Assembly (NCBI RefSeq): GCF_014197755.1
Contig: NZ_JACIGE010000002.1
Span: 248,001-312,000 of the forward strand
DNA: 64,000 nucleotides
From: Rhodocyclus tenuis
Lineage (GTDB): Bacteria; Pseudomonadota; Gammaproteobacteria; Burkholderiales; Rhodocyclaceae
Direction of reading: 5' to 3'
Part shown: in pieces, positions 30,265-39,505 of the stretch
How positions within the stretch are numbered: the first letter of the stretch is position 1
Layout: each line of letters begins with the position of its first letter
Program-made: the position numbers and the translations under genes
The notes under the pieces: generated by a model
Told to the model about the DNA's origin: nothing
Seen by the model: the letters and a program-made list of their open reading frames with translations, nothing else
Databases searched by the model: none

Positions 30265-31553
30265 CCGAATTCATCGTACTCGCCGCGCTGCTCGTCGCCG
30301 CGGCCATCCTGATCATGGCCGTGCCGCTGCTGCGCCGCGATGCGGCGGCAAGCAGCACGGCAGCCAGCGGCAGCAACCGGCGCGAAGCCAATCTGGCGAT
30401 CCTGCGCGACCAGCTCGCCGAGCTCGAGAACGAGCGCCGCGAAGGCACGCTCTCCGATGCCGATTTCGAACAGGGCAAGGGCGAACTGCAACGTCGTCTG
30501 CTTGAAGAAACTCAGGCCGAAGAAGCGCAGCCCGCCACAGCGCCGAGCGCTGCCAGCGCCGCTGCCGGCCGCAAGTCGGCGCTGCTGGTCCTGCTGGCGC
30601 TACCGATTGCCATCGCCGCCGGCTACGCCGCGCTTGGCGAACCGCGCGCGCTCAACCCGCAGCTGACGCAGCCGGCGTCGAAAGTGAGCGAGCAGCAGAT
30701 GCTGGCGCTGGTCGAGCAGCTGGCCGAGCGGCTCAAGGCCAAGCCCGACGACCTCGAAGGCTGGGTGACGCTGGCGCGCTCGTACAAGACGCTCGGCCGC
30801 TACACCGAAGCGGCCAGTGCCTACGCCCGCGGCGGCCGCATGGTCGAGGAAAGTGCGCCGCTGCTTGCCGACTACGCCGAAACGCTCGGTCAGATTGCCA
30901 ACGGCAGCCTGCTCGGCCGGCCGCAGGAACTGATCGCACAGGCGCTCAAGATCAACCCCGACGAGCCGCAGGCCTTGTTCCTGGCTGGCGCTGCGGCCAG
31001 CGAGGAGCGGCAGTTTGGCGCCGCTGCCGACTACTGGGAGCGCCTGCTCAAGCAGATGGACCCGAACGGCGAGGAAACGCGTGCGCTCGCCGACGCCGCA
31101 GCCAAGGCGCGCGAAATCGCCCGGCACGGCGCCAGCGCGACGGCCGCACCGGCCGCAGGCGCTGCCGCGCAGTCGAACGACGGCCGCAAGAGCAAGGCCG
31201 CCGCCGCGGACAGCAGCATTGCCGGCGAGGTGAAGCTGGCACCGGCGCTGGCCGCACGCGTCAAACCCGATGACGTGATCTTCGTCTTTGCCCGTGCCGA
31301 AGACGGCGAACGCCGGCCGCTCGCCGCGCTGCGCGGCAACGCCGCCAACCTGCCGCTGCGCTTCCATCTCGACGACGCGGCGGCGCTACCCGGCGGACGC
31401 AAGATGTCGGAGGTGGCGACGGTCGTCGTCGAAGCGCGTATCGCCCGCGCGGGAATTGCCCAAAGCAGCAGCGGCGACCTCTATGGCCGGGTTGCCGGCG
31501 TTCGTCCCGGCAGCAGCGGCCTGCAGCTGCTGATCGACAAGATCGAGCCCTGA
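30261..31553 (+). CDS. ccmI: Apocytochrome chaperone CcmI
   Basis: Membrane-anchored TPR protein that presents apocytochromes to the lyase. The 430-residue protein has two membrane segments (about 4-22 and 98-115), a TPR region (about 140-285) with LEGWVTLARSYKTLGRYTEA, and a C-terminal periplasmic beta domain (about 310-430) like the CycH C terminus. Last gene of the ccm operon. Confidence 0.92.
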   Translation: MTEFIVLAALLVAAAILIMAVPLLRRDAAASSTAASGSNRREANLAILRDQLAELENERREGTLSDADFEQGKGELQRRLLEETQAEEAQPATAPSAASAAAGRKSALLVLLALPIAIAAGYAALGEPRALNPQLTQPASKVSEQQMLALVEQLAERLKAKPDDLEGWVTLARSYKTLGRYTEAASAYARGGRMVEESAPLLADYAETLGQIANGSLLGRPQELIAQALKINPDEPQALFLAGAAASEERQFGAAADYWERLLKQMDPNGEETRALADAAAKAREIARHGASATAAPAAGAAAQSNDGRKSKAAAADSSIAGEVKLAPALAARVKPDDVIFVFARAEDGERRPLAALRGNAANLPLRFHLDDAAALPGGRKMSEVATVVVEARIARAGIAQSSSGDLYGRVAGVRPGSSGLQLLIDKIEP

Positions 31554-31881
31554 AAGCGGCGCGCCCCGGGCAAGGGCGCAGTCCCGCGCACCACTCCGGA
31601 AGAGGCGCCCGCTGCCGCCGGCGGGCGCGACGCGGGCCGCCGCTCCCTTGCCGGGGCGCGCAAGCCGGCCTGAATCAAAGGCGCTGCGGGCGTGCCGGGT
31701 TAGACTTGCACTGTCGTTACGCCCGGTCAGCCTCACCTTGTTCAGGAGCGCGCCGGGAGCACGGCGTCCGGACTCACGGGCAAGCACACGCGGTTCTCGC
31801 GTTGCCTGCCTTCCCTGTCGGCAAACGCCAGCGGCGGCAATGCAAGCTGCCACGGCTGGCCCAAAGCGGAGATAGAAGCAC
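31554..31881 (+). other. 328-bp gap after ccmI, structured in its first third
   Basis: The first 110 bases hold the nested inverted repeat listed separately. The remainder is GC-rich with no ORF I trust, no clear promoter hexamers and no FNR-like site. A purine-rich GGAG lies before the downstream cytochrome start. Confidence 0.5.
31559..31661. repeat. Nested three-tier inverted repeat after ccmI
   Basis: The outer arms GCGCGCCCCGGGCAAGGG (31559-31576) and CCCTTGCCGGGGCGCGC (31645-31661) pair over 17 bp with one bulged G. A middle stem is CCCGCG (31583-31588) with CGCGGG (31631-31636). An inner hairpin is GCGCCCGC (31605-31612) with GCGGGCGC (31621-31628). Neither strand is followed by a T run, so it is not a standard terminator. 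Confidence 0.7.
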
Positions 31882-32463
31882 ATGTTCCGTGAAAAACACG
31901 GCTTTTGGGCGACCTTCCTGCGCCCGTCAGCACGCTACTCATTGTTGACGCTGCTCGTCGTCGGCTTCCTCGCCGGCGTCGCCTTCATCGGCGGCACGCA
32001 CTACGCCTTCGAAGTCACCAGCTCGCCGCAGTTCTGCGCCGATGCCTGCCACGAAATGGCGACGGTAAGCGCGGAGTACAAGCAGAGCGTGCACTACAGC
32101 AACCGCAGCGGCGTGCGCGCCGAATGCGCCGACTGCCACATCCCGCAGCCGCTCGGCCCGAAACTCGAGAAGAAGATCGTCTCGGCCAAGGAACTGTGGG
32201 GCAAGATCACCGGCAGCATCAGCACGCCCGAAAAATTCGCCGCCAAGCGCCTCGAACTCGCGCAGCACGAATGGGCGCGCATGAAGGCCACCGACTCGCG
32301 CGAATGCCGCAGCTGCCACCAGGTGGACGGCATGTCGGCCGACAAGCAGACACCGCGCGCCGGCGCCATGCACAGCATGATCGGCCAGGATGGCCGCACC
32401 TGTATCGACTGCCACAAGGGAATCGCCCACCAGCTGCCCGAGAACATGCCCGAGGGCGAATGA
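31882..32463 (+). CDS. NapC/NirT-family tetraheme c-type cytochrome
   Basis: Membrane-anchored quinol dehydrogenase that passes electrons to periplasmic reductases. The 193-residue protein has an N-terminal anchor (about 20-38) and four haem sites: CADACH at 52-57 followed by EM, CADCH at 82-86, CRSCH at 142-146 and CIDCH at 174-178. The first is CX3CH, not CX2CH, although the following Glu-Met matches the family's first-haem pattern. No reductase catalytic subunit is adjacent, so the partner is unknown. The neighbouring diheme gene is the obvious candidate. Confidence 0.9.
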   Translation: MFREKHGFWATFLRPSARYSLLTLLVVGFLAGVAFIGGTHYAFEVTSSPQFCADACHEMATVSAEYKQSVHYSNRSGVRAECADCHIPQPLGPKLEKKIVSAKELWGKITGSISTPEKFAAKRLELAQHEWARMKATDSRECRSCHQVDGMSADKQTPRAGAMHSMIGQDGRTCIDCHKGIAHQLPENMPEGE

Positions 32464-32543
32464 AACCCTGCCCCGGCCGGCAACGCGCTTGCACGACCGG
32501 CCAGCCTCGCCGACTTCCGTCTGACCGATCTGAAAGGAGTGTC

Positions 32544-33332
32544 ATGCAGCCATCGACCCGCCTCGCCCTCGTTCTCCCGCTCGCGCTCGCCTGCAGCGCC
32601 GCGTTTGCCGCGCCCGACTGGAGCAAGATTCCGGCGCGCGAGATCACGGTGTTCCACGCCGGTGCAACCTCGTTCGAGTGGATCGGCAGCGAGCACCCCG
32701 GCGCCAGCATCGTCAAGGCCGGGCAGCCGTGCATCATCTGTCACGAAACGAAGAAGGGCCTCGACTACACCGCCAAGAAACTGGCGCCGCGCGAACCCGA
32801 CGCGCAGGCAATGCCGAAGACCGTGAGCTTCCCGGTGAGCGTGCAGGCAGCAGTGGAAAAGGGAACGCTCAATGTGCGCCTGTCGTTCAAACCGCCGGCC
32901 GACAGCAAGACCGGTAGCGACGCCGACAACGAACTCAAGGCGGCGATCATGCTGCTCGACGACAAGGTGCCGCAGGCCAAGCTCGCCGGCTGCTGGACGA
33001 GCTGCCACAAGGACATGCGCGGCATGCCCGGCGGCGATGCGAAGAAGGGCAAGTACGTCAGCGCCGGCAGCTTCGAGCTGCTGCAGTGGAAGAGCGGCAA
33101 GACGTCGGCGGCGCTGCCGGCCGGCGTCAAGGTGGAAAGCGGCAAGGACGGCGACAGGACTACCGTCACTTTCTCGCGCAAGCTCGGCGGCGCCGTCGTC
33201 GAGGGGCGCAGCGTTCCCTTCGGCATCGCCATCCACGCCAACCGTGCGGCCGGCCGCATGCACTACGTCTCGCTCGGCTACCGGCTCGGCATCGGCGGCG
33301 CGCCGGGTGAGGTGCAGGCGGCGAAGCAGTAG
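32544..33332 (+). CDS. Periplasmic diheme cytochrome, ethylbenzene-dehydrogenase-like haem domain type
   Basis: Secreted 262-residue protein with signal peptide (cleavage near AFAAPD). It has one standard haem site CIICH at 63-67 and a second site CWTSCH at 150-155, again CX3CH. The beta-rich C-terminal half, with conserved GRSVPFGIAIH and MHYVSLGYRLG segments, resembles the haem-binding domain of ethylbenzene dehydrogenase gamma-type proteins (PF09459); this is pattern-based only. AAAGGAG precedes the start. With the upstream NapC-type gene it forms a likely quinol-to-periplasm electron-transfer pair. Confidence 0.75.
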   Translation: MQPSTRLALVLPLALACSAAFAAPDWSKIPAREITVFHAGATSFEWIGSEHPGASIVKAGQPCIICHETKKGLDYTAKKLAPREPDAQAMPKTVSFPVSVQAAVEKGTLNVRLSFKPPADSKTGSDADNELKAAIMLLDDKVPQAKLAGCWTSCHKDMRGMPGGDAKKGKYVSAGSFELLQWKSGKTSAALPAGVKVESGKDGDRTTVTFSRKLGGAVVEGRSVPFGIAIHANRAAGRMHYVSLGYRLGIGGAPGEVQAAKQ

Positions 33333-33374
33333 CGACGAGCGGCGACAACCCCGGCGCACGGCACTGCGGCAACG

Positions 33375-34181
33375 ATGCTGCCATTCCCGCCCGGCGTGCC
33401 GCGCTGGCGAGCGCTGCCAGCCGCGGCACTCGCCGTCTGCGTGCTCGTCTCTTCGCCGCAGGTCGCGGCACAGATGCGCAGTTCAGCGGCCGGAGAGACC
33501 CGCGAAGACGCGGCAAACGCGGTGCGCACGCTCACTTTGACATTGAGCGAGCGGCCGGTGCGCGTTGACGTCCATGCGCCCGCCGGCAAGGGGCGCGATG
33601 CCGTCGTCCTCGCGCATGGCTTCATGCGCACGCGCGCCTCGCTCGCCGGACACGCCGCAGCATTGGCAGAGGCGGGATATCTCACGGTAGCCAGCGATCT
33701 GCCTTACGGCGTCAGCGCCCGCGACAACGGCGAAGCGCTCGCCGATCTGCTAGCACTGATGCGTGCCGGAGCGCTTGGCATGCCGGTCGAGCGCATTGTC
33801 CTTGCGGGTTTCTCGGCCGGCGCGCTGGCGGCACTGTTCGCTGCCGTGAATACGCCTGATCTGGCCGGCTACATCGCGCTCGACCCGGTCGATTTTCCCG
33901 ACCGCGAAGGACTGGCGGCGGCGCATCACCTGCAAATTCCGGCCGTGCTGCTGCACGGCCCACCCAGTGCCTGCAATGTCTTCCGCAGGGCAGCGCCGTG
34001 GGCCGCCGCCATGCCTGACTTGCGCGAGGAGCGGCTGATCGAGAACGCCAGTCACTGCGACTTCGAGTCGCCGACCGACGGCGTATGCACTCATCTCTGC
34101 GGTGCCACCACTCCCGAACGCCAGGCGGCGGTGCGCGCCGCGTTGCTGCGGGCAGCTGCTGCCCTGTTATCGCCGCGCTGA
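33375..34181 (+). CDS. Secreted alpha/beta hydrolase
   Basis: 268-residue precursor with a signal peptide (cleavage near VAAQ). The alpha/beta-hydrolase core has VLAHGFMRTR near 77-86, nucleophile elbow GFSAG near 135-139 and a late His in ENASHCDFE near 225-233. The dienelactone-hydrolase/lipase-like family fits. Three Cys near the C terminus may form disulfides. It is 42 bp downstream of the diheme cytochrome but has no obvious functional link to it. Confidence 0.75.
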   Translation: MLPFPPGVPRWRALPAAALAVCVLVSSPQVAAQMRSSAAGETREDAANAVRTLTLTLSERPVRVDVHAPAGKGRDAVVLAHGFMRTRASLAGHAAALAEAGYLTVASDLPYGVSARDNGEALADLLALMRAGALGMPVERIVLAGFSAGALAALFAAVNTPDLAGYIALDPVDFPDREGLAAAHHLQIPAVLLHGPPSACNVFRRAAPWAAAMPDLREERLIENASHCDFESPTDGVCTHLCGATTPERQAAVRAALLRAAAALLSPR

Positions 34182-34326
34182 GCGAAAACCCGCCACAGCC
34201 TTAACTTGTAGCGCCGATGCGGCCACACCAAGTTCCGCCGCGAATGGCGACTGCACTCGGCGCGGCAGGTGCAGAACCGTCGGCATCATTCCGGACAGCG
34301 GAATTCTCCTGGCACGGGAGCGCACA

Positions 34327-35148
34327 TCAGGGCGGCGTGACCGGTCTGGTCGCCGCACCGACCAGCTTGACCACCACACCGCCGCCCGGCACCAGCGAAC
34401 TTGCCAGTTCGGCGCCGACGTCAAACAGTACGTCGCGCGTCACCATCTGCCGGGCCATGCTGCTCAACATGCTGCCCTCGCGGTTGACGCTGCCGGTGAG
34501 CGCGTCGATTTCGACCACGCCCCGCTTGTCGCGCCAAGCGAACTCGAACGCGTATACCGGCCGGTAGTACAGCGTCAGCCCGCCGATCAGCAATTCGTCG
34601 TCGAGGATGACGTGCGCGGCAACGGGTTCCATCAGCCGCGCCTTGACCTTCTGCACGATCAGCGCCGCAGTGATATCCGGCGGCAGCAGGTTCAGGCCGC
34701 TGCCATCGAGATAAGGCGACGCCTTCTCCTGATACGCGGCGACGTACTCGGACGGCGTTTTTGCGCCTTTGTGTTTCAGCAAGCCATCAAAGAACTCGGA
34801 CAATTCGGTGTGCTTTTCGCAATGCTCGAGCGCGCTGACGAGCAGTTGTCCACCGGGCCGGAACTCGAGATCACGATCGAGCAAGCTCACCTTGAGCGCG
34901 TACGGGCTCACCGCCTGCAGCGTGTAGTCGGTCTTCACCTGGAAACGCGTATGCCGCGCGGCCCGGACACGCCAGAAGGGCTCATAGCGCTTTTCCGAGG
35001 AGACGAGGCTGATATCCGCCTCTTTCGGACGATCCCAAACCTTGGCCAGCGCCATCCAGCCGAAGGCGCCGGCCTTCTCCTTTTCGGCCTGAGCGCGCGC
35101 CGCGGGCTCGTTATAGACGTCGGCGAAAGTGAGAATTTCCTGTTCCAT
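34327..35148 (-). CDS. Unrecognised 273-residue protein
   Basis: I do not recognise this protein. It lacks a signal peptide. The C-terminal 110 residues include a hydrophobic beta-rich stretch (VILDDELLIGGLTLYYRPVY) and a closing Gly/Val-rich segment with several small residues. The ATG at 35148 is preferred to one 13 codons upstream because the extra residues are Cys/Arg-rich and unsupported. The DUF3334 gene lies 95 bp upstream on the same strand, so the two may be co-transcribed. Confidence 0.65.
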   Translation of the reverse strand: MEQEILTFADVYNEPAARAQAEKEKAGAFGWMALAKVWDRPKEADISLVSSEKRYEPFWRVRAARHTRFQVKTDYTLQAVSPYALKVSLLDRDLEFRPGGQLLVSALEHCEKHTELSEFFDGLLKHKGAKTPSEYVAAYQEKASPYLDGSGLNLLPPDITAALIVQKVKARLMEPVAAHVILDDELLIGGLTLYYRPVYAFEFAWRDKRGVVEIDALTGSVNREGSMLSSMARQMVTRDVLFDVGAELASSLVPGGGVVVKLVGAATRPVTPP

Positions 35149-35243
35149 CGTGTCGTTCCGTAGCGGTCGAAGTGCAAAACAGAGCATTCAGTGCCGGGCT
35201 TTCCGCAGCAAGGCCGCCCGAGTCTGCGCCGGGCTTGCCTGAA

Positions 35244-35939
35244 TCACATCCCCAGCGAGTCGAGCAGGTCGTCGTGGTCGCTGGCAGGCGTCGTCGACGC
35301 GGCGTGCGGCGAACGCTGGCTCGCCTGCGCGTTGGCCTGCGCGATCAGTTCGTCGGGATCGGGCGCGTCGAGCGGCTGGAAGTCAAAGAGCTTGATGAAC
35401 TCGGTGCGATCGATCGCCAGCTCGAGGTAGAAGATGTTGTTGCGCGCGGTAAAGAAAGTGACGCGGCGCACCTCGGGCTTGTCGAGGTTGGTATCGACGC
35501 TGAGCATCACCTGCTTGTTGAGCACCAGCATCTTCGGCTGGTTTTGCGTGATGTGCGTCTGCAGTTCGCGCGCCACCTTGCCGGTGAAGTCGCCGACGAT
35601 CTGGTTCATCAGTTCGCCCATGACGTTGCTCACCTCATCGGAGGTGTGCGAGGTCGCCAGCTCGTCCTTCGCCATGCCCATGGTCAGCATGTAGGTCTCG
35701 TACAGCTCCATCGCCGCCGGCGCCGAGAAGTTGATGACGACGAGGCCGGAAAAGCCGCCGTCGAACAGCACGAAACAGCCGATGTCGGGCTTCAGACAGG
35801 TCTTGGTGATGCGCTGCACCATGCCGGAAAAATTGACCTGACTCTGCGTCGCGACGGTGAGCACGCGGGTCACCGAATTGCACAGGCTGAGCAGGATGTC
35901 TTCGGTGCCGAAAACGACGTCTTTATCTGTTGTACTCAT
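35244..35939 (-). CDS. DUF3334/CheX-like protein
   Basis: 231-residue cytoplasmic protein. Its central region (about 55-190) resembles the CheC/CheX fold: SDEVSNVMGELMNQIVGDF recalls the E-x2-N helix of CheX-type phosphatases. The family annotation DUF3334 is from memory of such sequences. The C-terminal tail is polar and ends in DDLLDSLGM. A diguanylate cyclase with a receiver-like N domain lies next to it in divergent orientation, so a signalling role is plausible. Confidence 0.7.
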   Translation of the reverse strand: MSTTDKDVVFGTEDILLSLCNSVTRVLTVATQSQVNFSGMVQRITKTCLKPDIGCFVLFDGGFSGLVVINFSAPAAMELYETYMLTMGMAKDELATSHTSDEVSNVMGELMNQIVGDFTGKVARELQTHITQNQPKMLVLNKQVMLSVDTNLDKPEVRRVTFFTARNNIFYLELAIDRTEFIKLFDFQPLDAPDPDELIAQANAQASQRSPHAASTTPASDHDDLLDSLGM

Positions 35940-36294
35940 GATTCTCCGATGCTCCCGAGTTTTGCGGCCAAGGTTTCGCCGCCCCTTGCGATCTGTACGG
36001 CATAGGAAAAGGGAATCGCCGCTGCGCCTCTCCTTATACCCGATCTGCCAGTAATGCGACTACTGCGATTTCGCGCTGGCTGAAGGGCGATGCAGGCGCT
36101 GATGCGCGGGGCTCGTGCCTTCAGATTTGCATGATCTAAGAAGATTTTGATCCTTCAGACATTCCTGGATCCGCGCTAAAACTGCGCCGGAATCCGGACA
36201 CCCAGGTCTGCCGCAAACGGGCCCGCTTGAAGACCGGATGGTCGTGCGCCGTACGGCATCAGGCGCGCTGGCTGGGCAAGCTCAGGCCTCGGAA
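35940..36294. other. Divergent intergenic region with no recognised element
   Basis: 355 bases between the DUF3334 gene and the chosen cyclase start. It is more AT-rich than its surroundings around 36120-36170. I found no clear -35/-10 pair, palindrome or ORF. A longer cyclase reading starting at 36238 would use its last 57 bases. Confidence 0.5.
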
Positions 36295-37710
36295 ATGAAA
36301 ATCGTCTTGTTGGGATATTGCGCCGCTGAGGTCGATTCGATCCAGCAGGTGCTGGCGCCATTGACCCGCCAGTATGGCCTTGGCTATCGCACCGTGCCTG
36401 ACGTTGGCGCGCTGCCGGCAGCCCTTGACTGCGACGACTCGTGCTTCGTCATCGCCAACGACTGGCATGGCGGTGTCAACGTCGAGCAGGTGATCGAATG
36501 CTGCCGCCAGCACGACAGCCGACCGCCGATCGTCTTTGCCTCGGGCAATCTGCGCGAGGAAATGGCCAGCCAGGTCATCGATTCCGGCGCCGACGGCTAT
36601 GTCTTCTGGGACCGCCTGTTCCAGTTGCGCTGGTTCATCCATAAGCATCTGCAGAAGCGACGCTGGCTACCGACGCAATTGACCGAAAGCGCGAAAGCCT
36701 CGGCGCGCATCAATGACCGCCTGTCGACGCTGCTCGACCTGTCGAGCGACGCCATCGTTGCCACCGACCCCGACTTCCGCATCATCTTCTTCAACAAGGG
36801 TGCGGAGCGCATCTTCGGCCACAGCGCCGACGAAATCCTCGGCCATGCCTTCAGCACGCTGCTGCCGGCCTTTTCGCTGAAGGCCTTCGCCAACACCGGC
36901 TTCACGCAGGCGCCGCGCAGTACGGCGAGCGAACTCGCCGAGCGCACCGAAGTCGATGCACGGCGGAAAGACGGTACGCTCTTTCCCGCCGAAGTCTCGA
37001 TCGCCGTGCTCGAAGAAGATGGTGGCGCCATCTGCCTGGCGATTTTGCGCGACATCGCCGAAAAGAAGCGCGTCGCCGAACACATCGTCTATCTGGCCAC
37101 GCACGACAGCCTGACCGGCCTGCCCAACCGCAATCTGTTCCTCGACCGGCTGGCGCATGCGATCGACGTCGCCGACCGCAACGAGAAACTGATGGCGCTG
37201 ATGTTCATCGACCTCGACGGCTTCAAGCAGGTCAACGACCTGCTCGGACACGCTGCCGGCGACGAATTGCTGCAGGTGGTCGCCGGGCGATTGCGCGGTC
37301 AGTTGCGCGCGGCCGATACCGTCGCCCGTCTCGGCGGCGACGAGTTCGCCGTGATTCTCGAACATCTCGAACACGTCGATCCGATCAGCCAGATTGCCGC
37401 TGACCTGATCCGCGTTCTCGACGATCCGATCGTCACCGCGCAAGGGCCCGCCATCGTTTCGGCCAGCATCGGCATCGTCATCTGCCCGCTGGAAGCGAAA
37501 ACCACGCACGAAATGATGATCGACGCCGACCGCGCGATGTACGCCGCCAAGGCCGCCGGCAAGGGGCGCTTCCTTTTCTATTCGGCGGAAATGTCGCCGG
37601 AGGCGGCGCTTCGCCAGGAAACACCGGCGCAGGCGCTTCCGGCACACGCAGCGGCGACAGGCGCTGACGGCCAGCACCTAGGTCAAACCAGCCGCGAATA
37701 CGCGGTCTGA
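36295..37710 (+). CDS. Diguanylate cyclase with receiver-like, PAS and GGDEF domains
   Basis: Makes cyclic di-GMP. From the preferred start (471 residues): a receiver-like domain at about 1-122 (MKIVLLGYC...), a PAS domain at about 140-262 with a PAC tail, and a GGDEF domain at about 265-440 with an intact GGDEF at 347-351. The product-inhibition I-site RAAD (338-341) sits five residues before it. The N-terminal domain lacks the usual phosphorylation pattern by eye, so it is called receiver-like. An ATG 57 bp upstream is the alternative start. The gene faces away from the CheX-like gene. Confidence 0.9.
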   Translation: MKIVLLGYCAAEVDSIQQVLAPLTRQYGLGYRTVPDVGALPAALDCDDSCFVIANDWHGGVNVEQVIECCRQHDSRPPIVFASGNLREEMASQVIDSGADGYVFWDRLFQLRWFIHKHLQKRRWLPTQLTESAKASARINDRLSTLLDLSSDAIVATDPDFRIIFFNKGAERIFGHSADEILGHAFSTLLPAFSLKAFANTGFTQAPRSTASELAERTEVDARRKDGTLFPAEVSIAVLEEDGGAICLAILRDIAEKKRVAEHIVYLATHDSLTGLPNRNLFLDRLAHAIDVADRNEKLMALMFIDLDGFKQVNDLLGHAAGDELLQVVAGRLRGQLRAADTVARLGGDEFAVILEHLEHVDPISQIAADLIRVLDDPIVTAQGPAIVSASIGIVICPLEAKTTHEMMIDADRAMYAAKAAGKGRFLFYSAEMSPEAALRQETPAQALPAHAAATGADGQHLGQTSREYAV

Positions 37711-37760
37711 GCTCGTCGCTGCAAACGGCGCAGCTGCCCGAAGCAGCTGGCACCAGCGAC

Positions 37761-38846
37761 TCAGTCAGCCCGCCGCAGCTGCCAGACGAGCGTTGCCGCG
37801 GCGCCGCTGATGATCGCCGGCAGCGTCAGCAGCGAGCCGAGCGCGAGCGTCGATACGCCGCTGATCCCCTGCCCGATCGAGCAGCCGAGCGCGGTCACTG
37901 CGCCAAAGCCCATCAGGACGCCGCCGAGCAGATGGTGCACGCTGTCTTCCAGATCGTGAAAGCCCTCCCAGCGGAAGCTGCCGGTCGCCAGCGCGTGCGC
38001 CGCGCTGCCGGCAACGACACCGAGTGCAACGGCAATGGCGAAGTCAGGATGCTGGCTGTTGTCGCTCCATTGCGTCAGCAGGCTCATCAGATCGGCCTGT
38101 CCGGCGACGAAACTCAGCGATTCCATGCGTCCGCTGCGTGTGGCGAGGAATGCCTCCTGCAAGGTATCCGGGTCCTCGGCGACATAACCGAAATGACCGC
38201 TGAGCAGCCAGCCGGCGACGACCAGCAGCCCGGCGCCGGCGCCGCCGGCGAGCTGTTCGGCCGACAGGCGCCCGGCACGCAGGAAGATGAAGGCGAGCAA
38301 GGCAATCACCAGCCCCCCGGCGGCGATGGCCAGCGCGGCCGAAGCGGGAACGCCGAAGCCGGTGAGCAATGCCGGCAAGTCGCTGCCGCCGGGCATGGGC
38401 AGGCTGAGCGCATTGAGCACGCGGATGCGCAGGACGCTGAGGATGCCGTACATGCTCATCAGCGCACCGGCGCACAGTGCGAGAAAGACGATCAGCGCCT
38501 TGATGCTGCCGCTGCCGATGAGGATCAGCGTCTTGCCGGCGCAGCCCGAGGCGAGCGCCATGCCGACGCCAAAAGCCAGACCGCCGACGAGGTGCGCCGC
38601 CCACAGCAGTTTCGGCGTGCGATAGATCGTCTTGTCGAGATCGATCAGTCCGGCGGCGTGCAGCGCCGCACTGCCGGCGATGGCGACGGCAATCGCCAGC
38701 AGCCACATGCCCATGCGCCGCCAGTCCGCCATCACGACGATGTCGGCGACGGCGCCGAGCGTACAGAAACGCGTACGCGCGCAGAGCAGCCCGAAAGCGG
38801 CGCCAAGCACAAAGGCCAGCGCGAGGATGGCCGTCGCGCTCAGCAT
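37761..38846 (-). CDS. YeeE/YedE-family (TsuA-like) sulfur transporter
   Basis: Integral membrane protein of 361 residues with about ten hydrophobic segments. The cysteine motifs RTRFCTLGA, SGCAGKT and LGCSIGQGISG match the cysteine-lined pathway of thiosulfate transporters in this family. GGAG precedes the ATG at 38846; a 24-codon extension would overlap the rhodanese gene and is rejected. The pairing with a rhodanese 28 bp upstream and the Sox genes beyond supports thiosulfate or a related sulfur compound as substrate. Confidence 0.88.
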   Translation of the reverse strand: MLSATAILALAFVLGAAFGLLCARTRFCTLGAVADIVVMADWRRMGMWLLAIAVAIAGSAALHAAGLIDLDKTIYRTPKLLWAAHLVGGLAFGVGMALASGCAGKTLILIGSGSIKALIVFLALCAGALMSMYGILSVLRIRVLNALSLPMPGGSDLPALLTGFGVPASAALAIAAGGLVIALLAFIFLRAGRLSAEQLAGGAGAGLLVVAGWLLSGHFGYVAEDPDTLQEAFLATRSGRMESLSFVAGQADLMSLLTQWSDNSQHPDFAIAVALGVVAGSAAHALATGSFRWEGFHDLEDSVHHLLGGVLMGFGAVTALGCSIGQGISGVSTLALGSLLTLPAIISGAAATLVWQLRRAD

Positions 38847-38874
38847 GCGCGCGCTCCGGGCCGGCTTGCCGGCG

Positions 38875-39312
38875 TCAAGCCGACTCCTGCGGCAGACCGT
38901 GGAAACACCCGCTGCCACCGCTGCCGTGCTGGCACGCCGCGTCGGCCTCGCCCTCGAACCCGTCCTGCACGTGGTAGATGCTGCGCAGCCCGGCGCTGAG
39001 CAGTGCCTGACCGGCGAGCAGCGAGCGCCTGCCGCTGCGACAGATGAGGATCAGAGGAATGCCGTTCACATCGTCGCCATCGTCGGCTGATTGAGCACGC
39101 GCGCGGCGCAACTGGCGCAGCTCGGCGACGAAATTCGGGTTGATCTGCCAGTCCGGCTCGTCAAACCAGGGGATGTTGACGGCGCCTGCCGGGTGTCCCC
39201 CCGAAAGGAACTCATCGCTTGAGCGGATATCGACGAGCAGCGCCCGGCGCTCATCGCCGAGCATGCGCAGGGCTTGCAATGCACTGAGGCTCTCGGGGTA
39301 ACTATCGCTCAC
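38875..39312 (-). CDS. Rhodanese-domain sulfurtransferase
   Basis: Single rhodanese domain, 145 residues, with catalytic Cys91 in CRSGRRS and the VDIRSSDEF and HPAGAVNIPW blocks. It probably moves sulfane sulfur delivered by the adjacent YeeE/YedE transporter. The Ser/Gly-rich tail contains two more Cys. It is divergent from soxY across a 293-bp gap with a perfect inverted repeat. Confidence 0.9.
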   Translation of the reverse strand: MSDSYPESLSALQALRMLGDERRALLVDIRSSDEFLSGGHPAGAVNIPWFDEPDWQINPNFVAELRQLRRARAQSADDGDDVNGIPLILICRSGRRSLLAGQALLSAGLRSIYHVQDGFEGEADAACQHGSGGSGCFHGLPQESA

Positions 39313-39433
39313 GACAAGACGTTCCTGCTGCTGAGTTGAAGACTTCGCGTTCCCTCCGCTGCCGGCCCGGCAACGCGATCACGCGTAACAGCCGCGGAGA
39401 TTAGGGACGGCCGTCGCGAAAGCGAACAAAGAC

Positions 39434-39505
39434 TTCCTGATAAGCATATGGGCATTCACGACCCCGACCGGGGAGCCGGCAGCAGGGGAATTTGCTTATC
39501 AGGAA
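39434..39505. promoter_or_regulatory. 13-bp perfect inverted repeat between the two sulfur operons
   Basis: TTCCTGATAAGCA (39434-39446) and TGCTTATCAGGAA (39493-39505) are exact reverse complements separated by 46 bp, centre to centre 59 bp. The arrangement suggests two binding sites for one regulator, possibly looping, controlling both the rhodanese-transporter unit and soxYZ-fccAB. I cannot name the regulator. Confidence 0.65.
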
